Shown here one piece after another: positions 25,839-34,984 of a DNA stretch of 56,984 nucleotides. This DNA is from a bacterium (GTDB taxonomy: Bacteria; Electryoneota; AABM5-125-24; Hatepunaeales; Hatepunaeaceae). Positions within the stretch are counted from its first letter, which is position 1; each line of letters begins with the position of its first letter. The stretch is taken from assembly GCA_021734165.1 (NCBI GenBank), contig JAIPJL010000007.1, positions 1 through 56,984 on the forward strand. Direction: 5' to 3'. The translations under genes and the position numbers were made by a program. Below the pieces are notes generated by a model. It was given only the letters and a program-made list of their open reading frames with translations. It made no database searches and was not told the DNA's origin.

Positions 25839-26720
25839 ATGAACAACTCAATAATACATGAACCACACATGAACAAATATCCGGAAACCGGCACAAAGGA
25901 AATGAGACATAAGATCGGAGAAGAACTAAGATCTGCAAGGAAATATATGCAGCTTAGTATCGAACAGGTTTCAATTAAAACCAAGATTAATCCACGCTTT
26001 ATCGACAGTATCGAGGAGGGAGACTGGTCATTTCTGCCATCAACTTATATAATGGCATTTATAAAATCTCTTTCGGCAACAGTCGGACTGCAATCTAAGA
26101 TCATTGATCAGTATCTTGAAGAAATGAACAGTAAGAATCTCTCGAATATTGTATCGGAAAATTCAGTAGGTGAGACTGTTCAGAGTAATGGTTATGCTAT
26201 TAGTGGTTTCACAACATGGATTGAGAAAAACAGGTCTATGGTTTTTTTCGGCGCAGTTGCTGTGGTTATAGTAGCGCTTATCATTTTATACCTAACCGTT
26301 CCGGATAGATCCTCAAACCGTTTCCTTAAACAAAACGATTCTATAGCTGAAAAAGCGCCGGAAACAAAATCCGAACCGGTAATCTCGCATCTCAAGACAG
26401 ACACTACTAAAACCACACCTGAAATGGTTGTTGACAAAGCAATTCCTTTAGTACCTACTAATGATAGCGCTACTTATTCTCTGTTTATATACGCTGAAGA
26501 CACTTGCTATGTCAAAGTTGAGCAAACTGACAGCCTCTTATATGAACGTACACTCTGGCCCAGAAATAAAGTGGAAGTCAATCCATCCGAAGAAATTAAA
26601 ATTTCATTAGGGAATGCACCGGGAGCTTTGCTTATCCTTGAAGGGGATACGCTTGAACGTTTCTCAGAAGGGCGCAGAGTCAGAGTCTGCAGGATTGATG
26701 AAAATGGATTTGTCAGGTAA
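25839..26720 (+). CDS. rodZ: RodZ-like helix-turn-helix membrane protein
   Basis: 293 residues with an N-terminal Cro/C1-type HTH (about 25-85, IGEELRSARKYMQLSIEQVS), one membrane helix (about 134-154) and a periplasmic DUF4115-like beta domain (about 215-290, YVKVEQTDSLLYERTLWP). This is the RodZ layout, in which the HTH contacts MreB and helps set rod shape rather than binding DNA. mreB is not nearby. It starts 34 bases after gatD and precedes lysS, so the three may be co-transcribed. The alternative is a membrane-bound transcription factor. Confidence 0.8.
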   Translation: MNNSIIHEPHMNKYPETGTKEMRHKIGEELRSARKYMQLSIEQVSIKTKINPRFIDSIEEGDWSFLPSTYIMAFIKSLSATVGLQSKIIDQYLEEMNSKNLSNIVSENSVGETVQSNGYAISGFTTWIEKNRSMVFFGAVAVVIVALIILYLTVPDRSSNRFLKQNDSIAEKAPETKSEPVISHLKTDTTKTTPEMVVDKAIPLVPTNDSATYSLFIYAEDTCYVKVEQTDSLLYERTLWPRNKVEVNPSEEIKISLGNAPGALLILEGDTLERFSEGRRVRVCRIDENGFVR

Positions 26721-26765
26721 TTTTGATAATAGCAAACAAATCAACAATTTAGTATTTAAGACATT

Positions 26766-26772
26766 AAAGGAG
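26766..26772 (+). promoter_or_regulatory. Shine-Dalgarno AAAGGAG before an ATA start (lysS)
   Basis: AAAGGAG is followed by TAAGAA (6 nt), which includes an in-frame stop, and then ATA (26779-26781). The next in-frame ATG (26815) is 12 codons further on and has no purine-rich site at proper distance. Confidence 0.65.
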
Positions 26773-26778
26773 TAAGAA

Positions 26779-28299
26779 ATACACACAAAAGAAACAGAAG
26801 ACCTTAATCATGTAATGCAAGCTCGTCTTGATAAACTTAATAAGATTAAGGAATTGAATATTGATCCTTTTCCGCACAGTTGCGAACGAACGCATAATAC
26901 CGGTGAGGTTTTAACAGATTTTGATAGTCTTAAAGAAAATGAAATAACTATAAACTTGACCGGCAGATTAGTCTCTCTGCGACTGATGGGTAAAGCGGCA
27001 TTCGCTCACCTACAGGATGAAGATTCAAAATTACAGATTTACATCAAACGTGATATTATCGGACAGGAAACCTGGCAGCTTTTCAAACTGCTTGATATTG
27101 GTGATATTATTGGCGTATCTGGCAAGCTTTTCATAACACGCACGGAAGAGCGCACACTTGAGGTTTCCGCTTTATCGTTGCTTTCAAAAAACCTGCGACC
27201 ATTACCATCCACTAAGGAGAAAGACGGGCAAAGGTGGCATGAATGGTCTGATAAGGATGAAAAATACCGTAACCGCTCGGTTGATCTTATAGTAAATCCT
27301 GACAGCCGCGAAGTGTTCTGGAAGCGAAGTCTTATTATCAGTGAAATTCGCAGGTTTCTTGACGAGCAGATGGGATTTATTGAAGTGGAGACTCCGGTGT
27401 TGCAACCGCTATATGGTGGCGCTACAGCTCGTCCTTTCGTCACTCATCATCAGGCGCTTGATCGCCAATTATATTTGAGAATCGCCGACGAACTATATTT
27501 GAAACGTCTCATTACAGGTGGTTTTAACCGTGTTTACGAGATTGCCAAGGATTTCCGCAACGAGGGTCTGGATAGATTCCATTCACCTGAATTCACTATG
27601 CTTGAATGCTATGCTGCTTACGAAGATTACAAATTCTGCATGAAACTGCTTGAGGATTTGCTGCCACAGCTTGCTGTAAGCATTCACGGTTCAACCTCGC
27701 TCAAATGGGCAGGACACGATATTAACCTGTCTGCGCCTTATAAGCGTGTAACGATGGTTGAACTTGCACGTGAGAAGACAGAGATTGAGATCGTTAATCG
27801 AGATCGCGACGAACTCGCTGGTGAATTAAAGCAACTTGGCATAGCCATCGAACCTGAATGGGGAACCGGTAAGCTGATTGATGAACTGTTCTCAGAAAAG
27901 ATCGAACCGGAACTGATCCAACCCACTTTTGTAATTGATTATCCTGTAGAATTATCTCCACTTGCTAAAAAGCATCGTAAAACAGATGGTTTGGTTGAAA
28001 GATTTGAACTGTTTATTGGTGGACATGAGTTTGCAAATTCGTTTACCGAACTTAATGATCCTATTGAGCAAAGACTAAGGCTTGAGGAACAAGCAAGACT
28101 GCGTGCAGCCGGTGACGAAGAAGCGTCTCCTGTTGATGAAGCTTTCCTGCAATCGCTGGAGATTGGTATGCCTCCAACTACAGGATTGGGAGTCGGTGTA
28201 GATCGCCTTGTAATGCTGTTAACAGGCTGTGATTCTATTCGGGATGTGATCCTCTTCCCCACTCTGCGTGATAAGCATCAGGACAAACCGCCTCAATGA
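26779..28299 (+). CDS. lysS: Lysyl-tRNA synthetase, class II (probable ATA start)
   Basis: Charges tRNA-Lys with lysine. From ATA at 26779 the protein has 506 residues, the family norm. From the first ATG (26815) it would lose the start of the N-terminal helix (HTKETEDLNHVMQARLDKL). An OB-fold anticodon domain spans about 60-150. The class II core has motif 2 FRNEGLDRFHSPEFTMLE and motif 3 GLGVGVDRLVMLLTG. It is followed by the LolC/E permease, whose ATG overlaps the lysS stop by four bases. Confidence 0.95.
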   Translation: MHTKETEDLNHVMQARLDKLNKIKELNIDPFPHSCERTHNTGEVLTDFDSLKENEITINLTGRLVSLRLMGKAAFAHLQDEDSKLQIYIKRDIIGQETWQLFKLLDIGDIIGVSGKLFITRTEERTLEVSALSLLSKNLRPLPSTKEKDGQRWHEWSDKDEKYRNRSVDLIVNPDSREVFWKRSLIISEIRRFLDEQMGFIEVETPVLQPLYGGATARPFVTHHQALDRQLYLRIADELYLKRLITGGFNRVYEIAKDFRNEGLDRFHSPEFTMLECYAAYEDYKFCMKLLEDLLPQLAVSIHGSTSLKWAGHDINLSAPYKRVTMVELAREKTEIEIVNRDRDELAGELKQLGIAIEPEWGTGKLIDELFSEKIEPELIQPTFVIDYPVELSPLAKKHRKTDGLVERFELFIGGHEFANSFTELNDPIEQRLRLEEQARLRAAGDEEASPVDEAFLQSLEIGMPPTTGLGVGVDRLVMLLTGCDSIRDVILFPTLRDKHQDKPPQ

Positions 28300-29603
28300 A
28301 TTACGAGTTCTTCATAGCCAACCGCTACCTGCGGTCAAAACGTCGGTCGGGATTTATTTCGCTTATAACCTATATATCTGCAGGTGGGATAATGATCGGC
28401 GTTGCTGCATTAGTAATAGTAATGTCGGTAATGAACGGATTTGAGAGCGAAGTCAGGGATAGAATAATCGGTCAGGACGCTCATCTGAAAGTCACTCTTT
28501 TCCATGAAGAGCCGATGAAAGACTGGCGTCAGACAATGGACAAACTTAAAGAACTACCTCATGTAGAAGGCTTGTCGCCATACATTGACGGAAAAGGCAT
28601 GCTGCGTCGCGGCAGATCGATTGAAGGCTCTATTATTAAAGGAATCGACGAAAAAACAGTTGGGCAGGTTGGTGAACTGCCGGAGAAGATCATTGCGGGT
28701 GGACTATTTCTTAAACCGCGACCTAAACCTAAATCAAGTTTTATAGATTCTGTAAGCGAAAGCTGGCAGGCAAATTCGGGTAACTTACCTGTTTCAAAAC
28801 CCAAAGGCAAACCGATTGCTGGTATCATCCTTGGGCGTCAGATTTCTTTCCGCCTCGGTGTGACAATCGGCGACACGCTTATTGCAGTGAGTCCGCTTGG
28901 CATGACGAGTATGCTCTCGACGCCAAGCATGGCGAAGTTCATTGTAACCGGAGTGTTTGAAACAGGAATTTACGAGTATGATGATGCTTACAGCTTCATT
29001 TCAATCGAATCCGCACAGGAACTATTCGAGCTTGGCAGCGCTGTTTCCGGTATCGAGATGAAGCTTGATAAACTTGAGAACGCTGTCAAGTTGCAAGGGA
29101 TAATCGAAGATGAACTCGGCTACCCATATTTCCCGCGCACCTGGTTTGACATGCACAAGACACTTTTCACCTGGATGAGGTTGGAAAAATGGCTGTACCT
29201 GATTTTACTTTCACTGATTATCATGGTTGCTGCTTTTAATATTGTATCAAGTCAGATAATGATGGTACTTGAGAAACGGCGTGAGATTGGTATTATGAAA
29301 GCAATCGGCGCTACTCGTGAAGGCATCATGCGGATTTTTCTGTACGAAGGAATTATAATAGGCACTGTTGGTACTGCAGCGGGAATTTTACTCGGATATA
29401 TCGTTTGCTGGGCGCAACAGACTTACAAATTCTTTTCACTGCCTGGTGATGTATATCTCTTAACATATTTCCCGGTTCGTATGCAGCTTTTCGACTTTAT
29501 CATCATAGCAGTAGTTTCAATGTTGTTGACAATTTTAGCAACAATCTATCCGGCAAGACAGGCAGGAAGCCTGGATCCGGTTGATGCAATTAGATATGAG
29601 TAG
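28296..29603 (+). CDS. LolC/LolE-family lipoprotein-releasing ABC permease
   Basis: 435 residues with a first membrane helix (about 22-46, ITYISAGGIMIGVAALVIVMSV), a large periplasmic MacB-type domain, and a FtsX-like trio of helices at the C-terminus (about 300-425) ending in PARQAGSLDPVDAIRYE, a signature of LolC/E. It should form the transmembrane part of the complex that extracts lipoproteins from the inner membrane for transport to the outer one. Its usual partner ATPase LolD is not adjacent. It is translationally coupled to lysS. Confidence 0.9.
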   Translation: MNYEFFIANRYLRSKRRSGFISLITYISAGGIMIGVAALVIVMSVMNGFESEVRDRIIGQDAHLKVTLFHEEPMKDWRQTMDKLKELPHVEGLSPYIDGKGMLRRGRSIEGSIIKGIDEKTVGQVGELPEKIIAGGLFLKPRPKPKSSFIDSVSESWQANSGNLPVSKPKGKPIAGIILGRQISFRLGVTIGDTLIAVSPLGMTSMLSTPSMAKFIVTGVFETGIYEYDDAYSFISIESAQELFELGSAVSGIEMKLDKLENAVKLQGIIEDELGYPYFPRTWFDMHKTLFTWMRLEKWLYLILLSLIIMVAAFNIVSSQIMMVLEKRREIGIMKAIGATREGIMRIFLYEGIIIGTVGTAAGILLGYIVCWAQQTYKFFSLPGDVYLLTYFPVRMQLFDFIIIAVVSMLLTILATIYPARQAGSLDPVDAIRYE

Positions 29604-29665
29604 CATGATCCAATAGAGTGTTGTCATGTGTCCTCGATATCTTTGAATATTCAGAAACGAAGCCC

Positions 29666-29749
29666 GTCATCCCCGCGCAGGCGGGGATCCAGACAAGGTA
29701 TGTACTTAATAATGCCCATGTTATGGATTCCAGTTTTCACCAGAATGAC
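29666..29749. repeat. MITE-like palindromic element (GTCAT...ATGAC)
   Basis: The left end GTCATCCCCGCGCAGGCGGG contains a perfect stem-loop (CCCCGC / GCGGGG). The right end TGGATTCCAG...AGAATGAC is a degraded inverted copy of the left, giving terminal GTCAT/ATGAC. Similar elements are scattered through many bacterial genomes as non-autonomous repeats. It sits between the LolC/E permease and ggt genes, in an otherwise empty 228-bp gap. Confidence 0.65.
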
Positions 29750-29831
29750 ACATTTTTAGGCATTAACAATGAATAATTCGAAGAACTCGTTGAAACGTGA
29801 ACTCTAAACCTTCACATTTTAACAAACACTT

Positions 29832-31490
29832 ATGAAACAACTTTTTACATTACTACTTTTACTTAGCTTTAATACAACCTTCGCAGCCTATCGTTCACCC
29901 GCCTGGTCGGAAAACGGCATGGCAGCGACTCCACACCCGGAAGCAACGAATGCAGCCATTGAGATGCTCGAAGCCGGTGGAAACGCAATTGATGCTGCCG
30001 TAGCCGCAGCGTTTGCTTTATCTGTCGTTGAGCAGTATCACAGCGGTCTTGGTGGTGGTGAATTTGCAGTATTCAGAATCGCCCGAACAGGTAAAATCTA
30101 TGCTCTGGACGCCAGAGAATGCGCCCCATCTAAAGCAACTGCTGATATGCTCGACAATGTTGAAGAATCATGGCAGGGAGGGCTTGCAGTTGGCATCCCC
30201 GGCAGCGTCAAAGGCAGAGTTGAACTTGTGGAGAAGTACGGAAAGCTGTCTCTTAAAGAAGTCATTGAACCTGCTATAAAACTGGCTGAAGACGGATTTG
30301 AGATTGACAGGATTCTCGCCGACAGGATCAAAGGCAAGCAGGATCAGTTTGCTGAGAATGAAGCTATAACCAAAGTATTTTTCAGAAAAGGAAGCCCCCT
30401 GCAACAAGGAGAAATTCTCAAACAACCTGCCTTAGCCAAAACCCTAAAGACAATAGCCAAAGACAATGGAAAATCATTCTACAATGGTGAGCAAGCAGAG
30501 CAAATTGTAAAAGCCTGCCATGGTGGAGATGGCATAATAACACTTGAAGATATGTCATATTATAAAAATATTTGGCGTGATCCGATCAGGTTTGAATATA
30601 GAGGTTATGAGATTTATTCAATGCCTCCTCCCTCCTCCGGTGGAGTTTGCCTTGCACAAATTTTAAATATACTTTCAGGTTTTCCGATGAATTATGTTGA
30701 GCAGGGCAGCGCGGAATCGTATCATCTGATGGCGTCTGCTTTCGAGGCGTCTTTTGCGGATAGGTCAAAGTGGCTCGGTGATCCGGATTTCAACGTTATT
30801 CCGATTAATGAAATGATCTCACCTGCTTATACTGATGAATTACGTGAAAACATAGACCGTCATTATCGCATTCCTATTGAGAAAGCAGGAGACCCCTGGA
30901 CTATTGATACTCAGCAAAACACCAGTCACCTATCCGTTATCGACAAAGAAGGAAATATGTGTTCTATAACGACATCAGTGAATTCGGCATTCGGCTCTTG
31001 TGTTTTCGTGCCTGAAATGGGTATATTCCTCAATAGTACTATGGATGATTTTTCCAAATCTGATGACGAACCGAACAAATACGACCTCGTCGGCGGAAAC
31101 GTTAATTCCATTGAACCCGGAAAAAGACCACTTTCAAGCATGTCTCCAACGATAGTGCTTAAAGATGACGAACCTTGCATGGCAATAGGCAGTGTGGGCG
31201 GTCCGAGGATAATCACTTCTGTCGCTCAGATTTTAATCAACGTAATAGATTATGATATGGATATTCAAAGCTCTATTGATGCACCTCGTATTCACATGCA
31301 ATGGAAACCTGATAAACTTTATATCGAAAAAGACGTATCACCGGATGTTATGAATTTGCTAAGAAATCAAGGATGGAATGTTGTTGAAGATGGCAGATGG
31401 TCGATCAGTCAGGGTGTTATGTTAAAAGATGAAAACTATTATGGCGCTGGCGACGCCAGAGGTGTCGGTGACGCAAAAGGCATTAAATAA
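29832..31490 (+). CDS. ggt: Gamma-glutamyltranspeptidase
   Basis: A periplasmic or secreted Ntn-hydrolase that cleaves gamma-glutamyl bonds of glutathione and related peptides. Its 552 residues include a signal peptide (1-18). The autoprocessing nucleophile is Thr364 in QQNTSHLSV, and the substrate-binding motif PGKRPLSSMSPTIV is present downstream, as is the oxyanion region GSVGGPRI. Length and motifs are normal. It begins a new transcription unit after the repeat-containing gap and precedes trxB. Together they suggest thiol metabolism, but this is only proximity. Confidence 0.95.
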   Translation: MKQLFTLLLLLSFNTTFAAYRSPAWSENGMAATPHPEATNAAIEMLEAGGNAIDAAVAAAFALSVVEQYHSGLGGGEFAVFRIARTGKIYALDARECAPSKATADMLDNVEESWQGGLAVGIPGSVKGRVELVEKYGKLSLKEVIEPAIKLAEDGFEIDRILADRIKGKQDQFAENEAITKVFFRKGSPLQQGEILKQPALAKTLKTIAKDNGKSFYNGEQAEQIVKACHGGDGIITLEDMSYYKNIWRDPIRFEYRGYEIYSMPPPSSGGVCLAQILNILSGFPMNYVEQGSAESYHLMASAFEASFADRSKWLGDPDFNVIPINEMISPAYTDELRENIDRHYRIPIEKAGDPWTIDTQQNTSHLSVIDKEGNMCSITTSVNSAFGSCVFVPEMGIFLNSTMDDFSKSDDEPNKYDLVGGNVNSIEPGKRPLSSMSPTIVLKDDEPCMAIGSVGGPRIITSVAQILINVIDYDMDIQSSIDAPRIHMQWKPDKLYIEKDVSPDVMNLLRNQGWNVVEDGRWSISQGVMLKDENYYGAGDARGVGDAKGIK

Positions 31491-31545
31491 AATCAGCAGT
31501 TAGAGTTTAATTGCAGTAAAACATGCAAAATAGAGGAATTTTACT

Positions 31546-32487
31546 TTGGAAGAAAACAAACATTATAAAGTTGTGATTATCGGTTCCGGCCCAGCAGGAC
31601 TAACCGCAGCAATCTACACGGCAAGAGCAGACCTGAAACCACTCGTTATCGAGGGTGTTCAACCAGGAGGTCAGCCAACGATTACCTCTGAGATCGAGAA
31701 TTATCCTGGCTTCCCTGACGGTATTCTGGGACCACAAATCATGGATAATTTTCGCTTACAGGCAGAAAAGTTCGGTACAACTTACATTACTGATGCTGTT
31801 TCAAAAGTCGATCTGAAGCAGCGACCCTTTAGAATAACCATAGGCAGAAAAGAGATTACATCAGATACCATTATTATCTCGACTGGCGCATCAGCAAGAT
31901 TGCTTGGATTGGAATCAGAAAGCAGACTGATGGGTCACGGCGTCTCAGCTTGTGCAACATGCGATGGCTGGTTCTTTCGTGATAAAGAGATAATTGTTGT
32001 TGGAGGCGGTGATTCAGCCTGCGAAGAAGCTGTTTACCTTACGAAGTTTGCCTCTAAAGTCACTTTAATCCATAGACGCGATGAACTAAGAGCTTCAAAG
32101 ATCATGCAACGACGCGCCATGAATCATCCAAAAATTGAGATTCTCTGGAATCATGTCCCTATTGAGTTTATAGCCTCCGAAACTGGTGGACTCGACAGCG
32201 TTAGATTAAAGAATACACAAACAGGTGAAATTCATTTTCTCAAATGTCAGGGCGCTTTCATCGCAATAGGACATCAACCAAATACCGAGCTTTTCACGAA
32301 TTCACTTGAACTTGATAAAAACAACTATATCGTTACGCAGCCTGGCACAACAAAAACCGCAATTCCCGGTGTTTTCGCATGTGGAGATGTCCAGGACAGC
32401 ATATACCAACAAATGGTCACTGCCGCAGGCAGTGGAGCTATGGCTGCAATTGACACAGAAAGATTCCTAACTGAAGAGGAAGAATAA
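31546..32487 (+). CDS. trxB: Thioredoxin reductase
   Basis: An NADPH-dependent flavoenzyme that reduces thioredoxin. It has 313 residues, with an FAD motif GSGPAGLTAAIY (13-24), an active-site disulfide CATC (Cys136, Cys139), an NADPH motif VGGGDSACEEA, and a C-terminal FAD motif ACGDVQDSIYQQ. The start is TTG at 31546 with GAGGA upstream. It is followed within two bases by a lipoprotein gene. Confidence 0.95.
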   Translation: MEENKHYKVVIIGSGPAGLTAAIYTARADLKPLVIEGVQPGGQPTITSEIENYPGFPDGILGPQIMDNFRLQAEKFGTTYITDAVSKVDLKQRPFRITIGRKEITSDTIIISTGASARLLGLESESRLMGHGVSACATCDGWFFRDKEIIVVGGGDSACEEAVYLTKFASKVTLIHRRDELRASKIMQRRAMNHPKIEILWNHVPIEFIASETGGLDSVRLKNTQTGEIHFLKCQGAFIAIGHQPNTELFTNSLELDKNNYIVTQPGTTKTAIPGVFACGDVQDSIYQQMVTAAGSGAMAAIDTERFLTEEEE

Positions 32488-32488
32488 C

Positions 32489-34105
32489 ATGCCTTTTAGA
32501 AAACTATATTTGATTAAGACGTTTTTTATAGTATTTACCCTATTTCTGCTGAATGGTTGTGGAAATGAAAACTATAAAACCGGTCTCTACTGGCTGAATA
32601 AAGAAAATAATCCGACGATGGCTGCCCGTTATTTTCAGAAATCCATTCTCGATAATCCCGATAATTGGAAAGCGCATCAAGCACTACTAAATGCAATGTC
32701 GCAGCTCGACGATCTAACCGGATATGAAAAGCAGTTAGTGGAAACATTCAACAGATTTCCAAATAAAACCAAAGATGATATCGTTTACAACGCTTCAGTA
32801 AGAGCAATCGGTGAAGAGAAATATAACCGTATTATAGGTCCGGTTGAGCAAATCAAATTGGGACGTGAACTCGGAAAAAAGGGCGATCAGCCGGAAATCT
32901 TAGCCCGTATCACCATGTCATCCTGCCGGATGCAGGACACACTTGCAGCTATTGATTACTTCAAGCGGCTCCTTCTTGTTTCCAGTGAAACGGATGTACT
33001 TGACAGCGTAAGCCAGGAGCTTGGTTATTTAATTGGTCCATCCGGTGTTAAATGGCTTGAGTACGAAGTCCAAATTGCAAAAAATCCGGACAATGTCGAA
33101 GCGCGCCTTGCTCAGATTACTGCCGGTCTCGTTGTAGGTGATTCTGCTGGTATTCGCAAAAAACTTAGCGAACTTATACAACAAGTTTCGGATCTCACGG
33201 AAAAACACAACTTATCAAAGCAATTTGGTTTGATTACAGGTATTGATCCCTTCCAGTCAAAACGTCTCGTTAAAGGCTGGGATGCTTCTTTTGCTCCTGA
33301 TGGAAATTCCATTGTTTATATCAAAGACCTTGGAAAAGCCAAAGAGCCAGACCAATATATTTATACGGCAAATTCCAACGGTGGCAATGAAACACCCGTA
33401 ATGAAAGGCGCTCAGCAAAGATTAAGTTCAATTGCCTGGCCATGCTATTCACCTGATGGCAGATGGATTTACTTCTTCGGTTCTCGTGATGTAGGATGGT
33501 CACCCGATAATAGCTCTGCAAGATTTTTTCTTTATCGGGTTAAACCACGCTATGGTTCAGTTCCACAGAAAGTTGTAGATGTAGATTTAATACCGGCAAT
33601 GCCTAAATTTAATCAAGATGGTTCTATCTACGTCATCAAACAAGATGTAGGCAGCCAACGGGCTTCGGTAGAAGTTATCAGAATTCATCCCGCTAAAAAC
33701 AAAACAGAACATATCAGTCGAATTGGTGAACCTGTCTCAGGAGCAACATTTACCACAACCGGAGATTCTGTTTTATTCATTACAGATCGCGGGCTTTTCA
33801 GGCGATCTATTGAAGGGGGAAATATTACTGTCGATTTAGCGCTAAGAGGCATACTAAGTCCTTTCCTTTCTCCTGATGGTGAATCCATTCTGGTTTCAAA
33901 TCGAAAAGGACATGCGCTGCTTATCAACCGTCGTTCCGGAGAAATCAGCTTTCTCGGATCAACAGCAACAACATTCGGCAGCTTCTATAAAAACAGCAGT
34001 CTGCTCTTAACTCAAATTAAAGATAATAACCGCTGGGTTGCCAGATTTAATCTTCTGAATAATCCTGATAAAACCAATGAGTTCATAGCAGCCTTAAAAA
34101 AGTAA
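32489..34105 (+). CDS. Lipoprotein with TPR-like N-terminus and TolB-like beta-propeller
   Basis: 538 residues with lipobox LNGC (Cys24). An N-terminal helical region (about 25-250) has TPR-like spacing (AARYFQKSILDNPDNWKAHQALL). The C-terminal half has repeated PD40/TolB-type blades (DASFAPDGNSIVYIKD, CYSPDGRWIYFFGSRD, PFLSPDGESILVSNRKG). Such proteins usually act as periplasmic scaffolds. The start is one base after the trxB stop region. The exact role is unknown. Confidence 0.72.
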   Translation: MPFRKLYLIKTFFIVFTLFLLNGCGNENYKTGLYWLNKENNPTMAARYFQKSILDNPDNWKAHQALLNAMSQLDDLTGYEKQLVETFNRFPNKTKDDIVYNASVRAIGEEKYNRIIGPVEQIKLGRELGKKGDQPEILARITMSSCRMQDTLAAIDYFKRLLLVSSETDVLDSVSQELGYLIGPSGVKWLEYEVQIAKNPDNVEARLAQITAGLVVGDSAGIRKKLSELIQQVSDLTEKHNLSKQFGLITGIDPFQSKRLVKGWDASFAPDGNSIVYIKDLGKAKEPDQYIYTANSNGGNETPVMKGAQQRLSSIAWPCYSPDGRWIYFFGSRDVGWSPDNSSARFFLYRVKPRYGSVPQKVVDVDLIPAMPKFNQDGSIYVIKQDVGSQRASVEVIRIHPAKNKTEHISRIGEPVSGATFTTTGDSVLFITDRGLFRRSIEGGNITVDLALRGILSPFLSPDGESILVSNRKGHALLINRRSGEISFLGSTATTFGSFYKNSSLLLTQIKDNNRWVARFNLLNNPDKTNEFIAALKK

Positions 34106-34115
34106 CAGGATAGAT

Positions 34116-34946
34116 ATGCAGATCGGAAAATTTAAAATTACTCCCTTAGAATTGGGTCATTTTCGCCTTGACGGCGGAGCTATGTTTGGCGTAATACCAA
34201 GAAAGCTTTGGCAAAAACACCATCCTGCTGATGAGAATAACACCATTGATATGGTTATGCGCTGTATGTTGATTGAAGTCGGTAATAGAAAGATACTTGT
34301 TGATACCGGGTTCGGTGAAGGTCGTCCTGAAAAGTTTAAGAAGATATATAATTACAACTATGAAATAAATCCTGTGCATGAAGCGCTTAAAGTTTCAGGA
34401 TTAACCACAGATGACATTACCGACGTGATCATCACCCATCTTCACTTCGATCATAACGGCGGTTCAACAAAGAATAAGGCTGCTACACCGGAGCCAACTT
34501 TCGCAAATGCAAGATACTACCTTCAGAAAAAACAGGTTGAACATGCCAGAACACGTTTTGAGCGTGATAAGGCAAGTTACTTCCCTGAAGATTTTGAACC
34601 ACTAATTGAAGCCGGAGTAGCGACAATAGTCGATGGTGAATGGGAATTAATGGATGGTATAGACTGTATAATCTGTAATGGACATACTCCAGCGCAGCAA
34701 CTGCCAAGAGTCAGAGATAAAGGACAAACACTCATTTATGCAGCAGATCTGATACCGCTCGCTTCGCAGTTCCCCCTTCCCTGGATTATGAGTTATGATT
34801 TAGAGCCTGTTGAAACCCTCGAAGAGAAAAGACGAATACTGACCAAAGCAGCAGAAGAGGAATGGATATTTTTCTTCGAGCACGATCCGAGTCACATCAC
34901 CGGAAGGGTTGTCAAATCAGAAAAGGGATTTGCGCTGGAAATGTAA
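34116..34946 (+). CDS. Metallo-beta-lactamase-fold hydrolase
   Basis: 276 residues with the zinc-binding motif HLHFDH (His108, His110, Asp112, His113), further ligands in NGHTPAQQL and YAADLIP, and a C-terminal FFEHDPSHITGRVV that supplies a final histidine. Overall layout resembles quorum-quenching lactonase/YtnP-like enzymes, but the substrate cannot be assigned. It ends the plus-strand run, facing the restriction gene convergently across 38 bases. Confidence 0.85.
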   Translation: MQIGKFKITPLELGHFRLDGGAMFGVIPRKLWQKHHPADENNTIDMVMRCMLIEVGNRKILVDTGFGEGRPEKFKKIYNYNYEINPVHEALKVSGLTTDDITDVIITHLHFDHNGGSTKNKAATPEPTFANARYYLQKKQVEHARTRFERDKASYFPEDFEPLIEAGVATIVDGEWELMDGIDCIICNGHTPAQQLPRVRDKGQTLIYAADLIPLASQFPLPWIMSYDLEPVETLEEKRRILTKAAEEEWIFFFEHDPSHITGRVVKSEKGFALEM

Positions 34947-34984
34947 GCGGATTAAACAGATTGTGCTGTTCTGCGAAAGTATTA

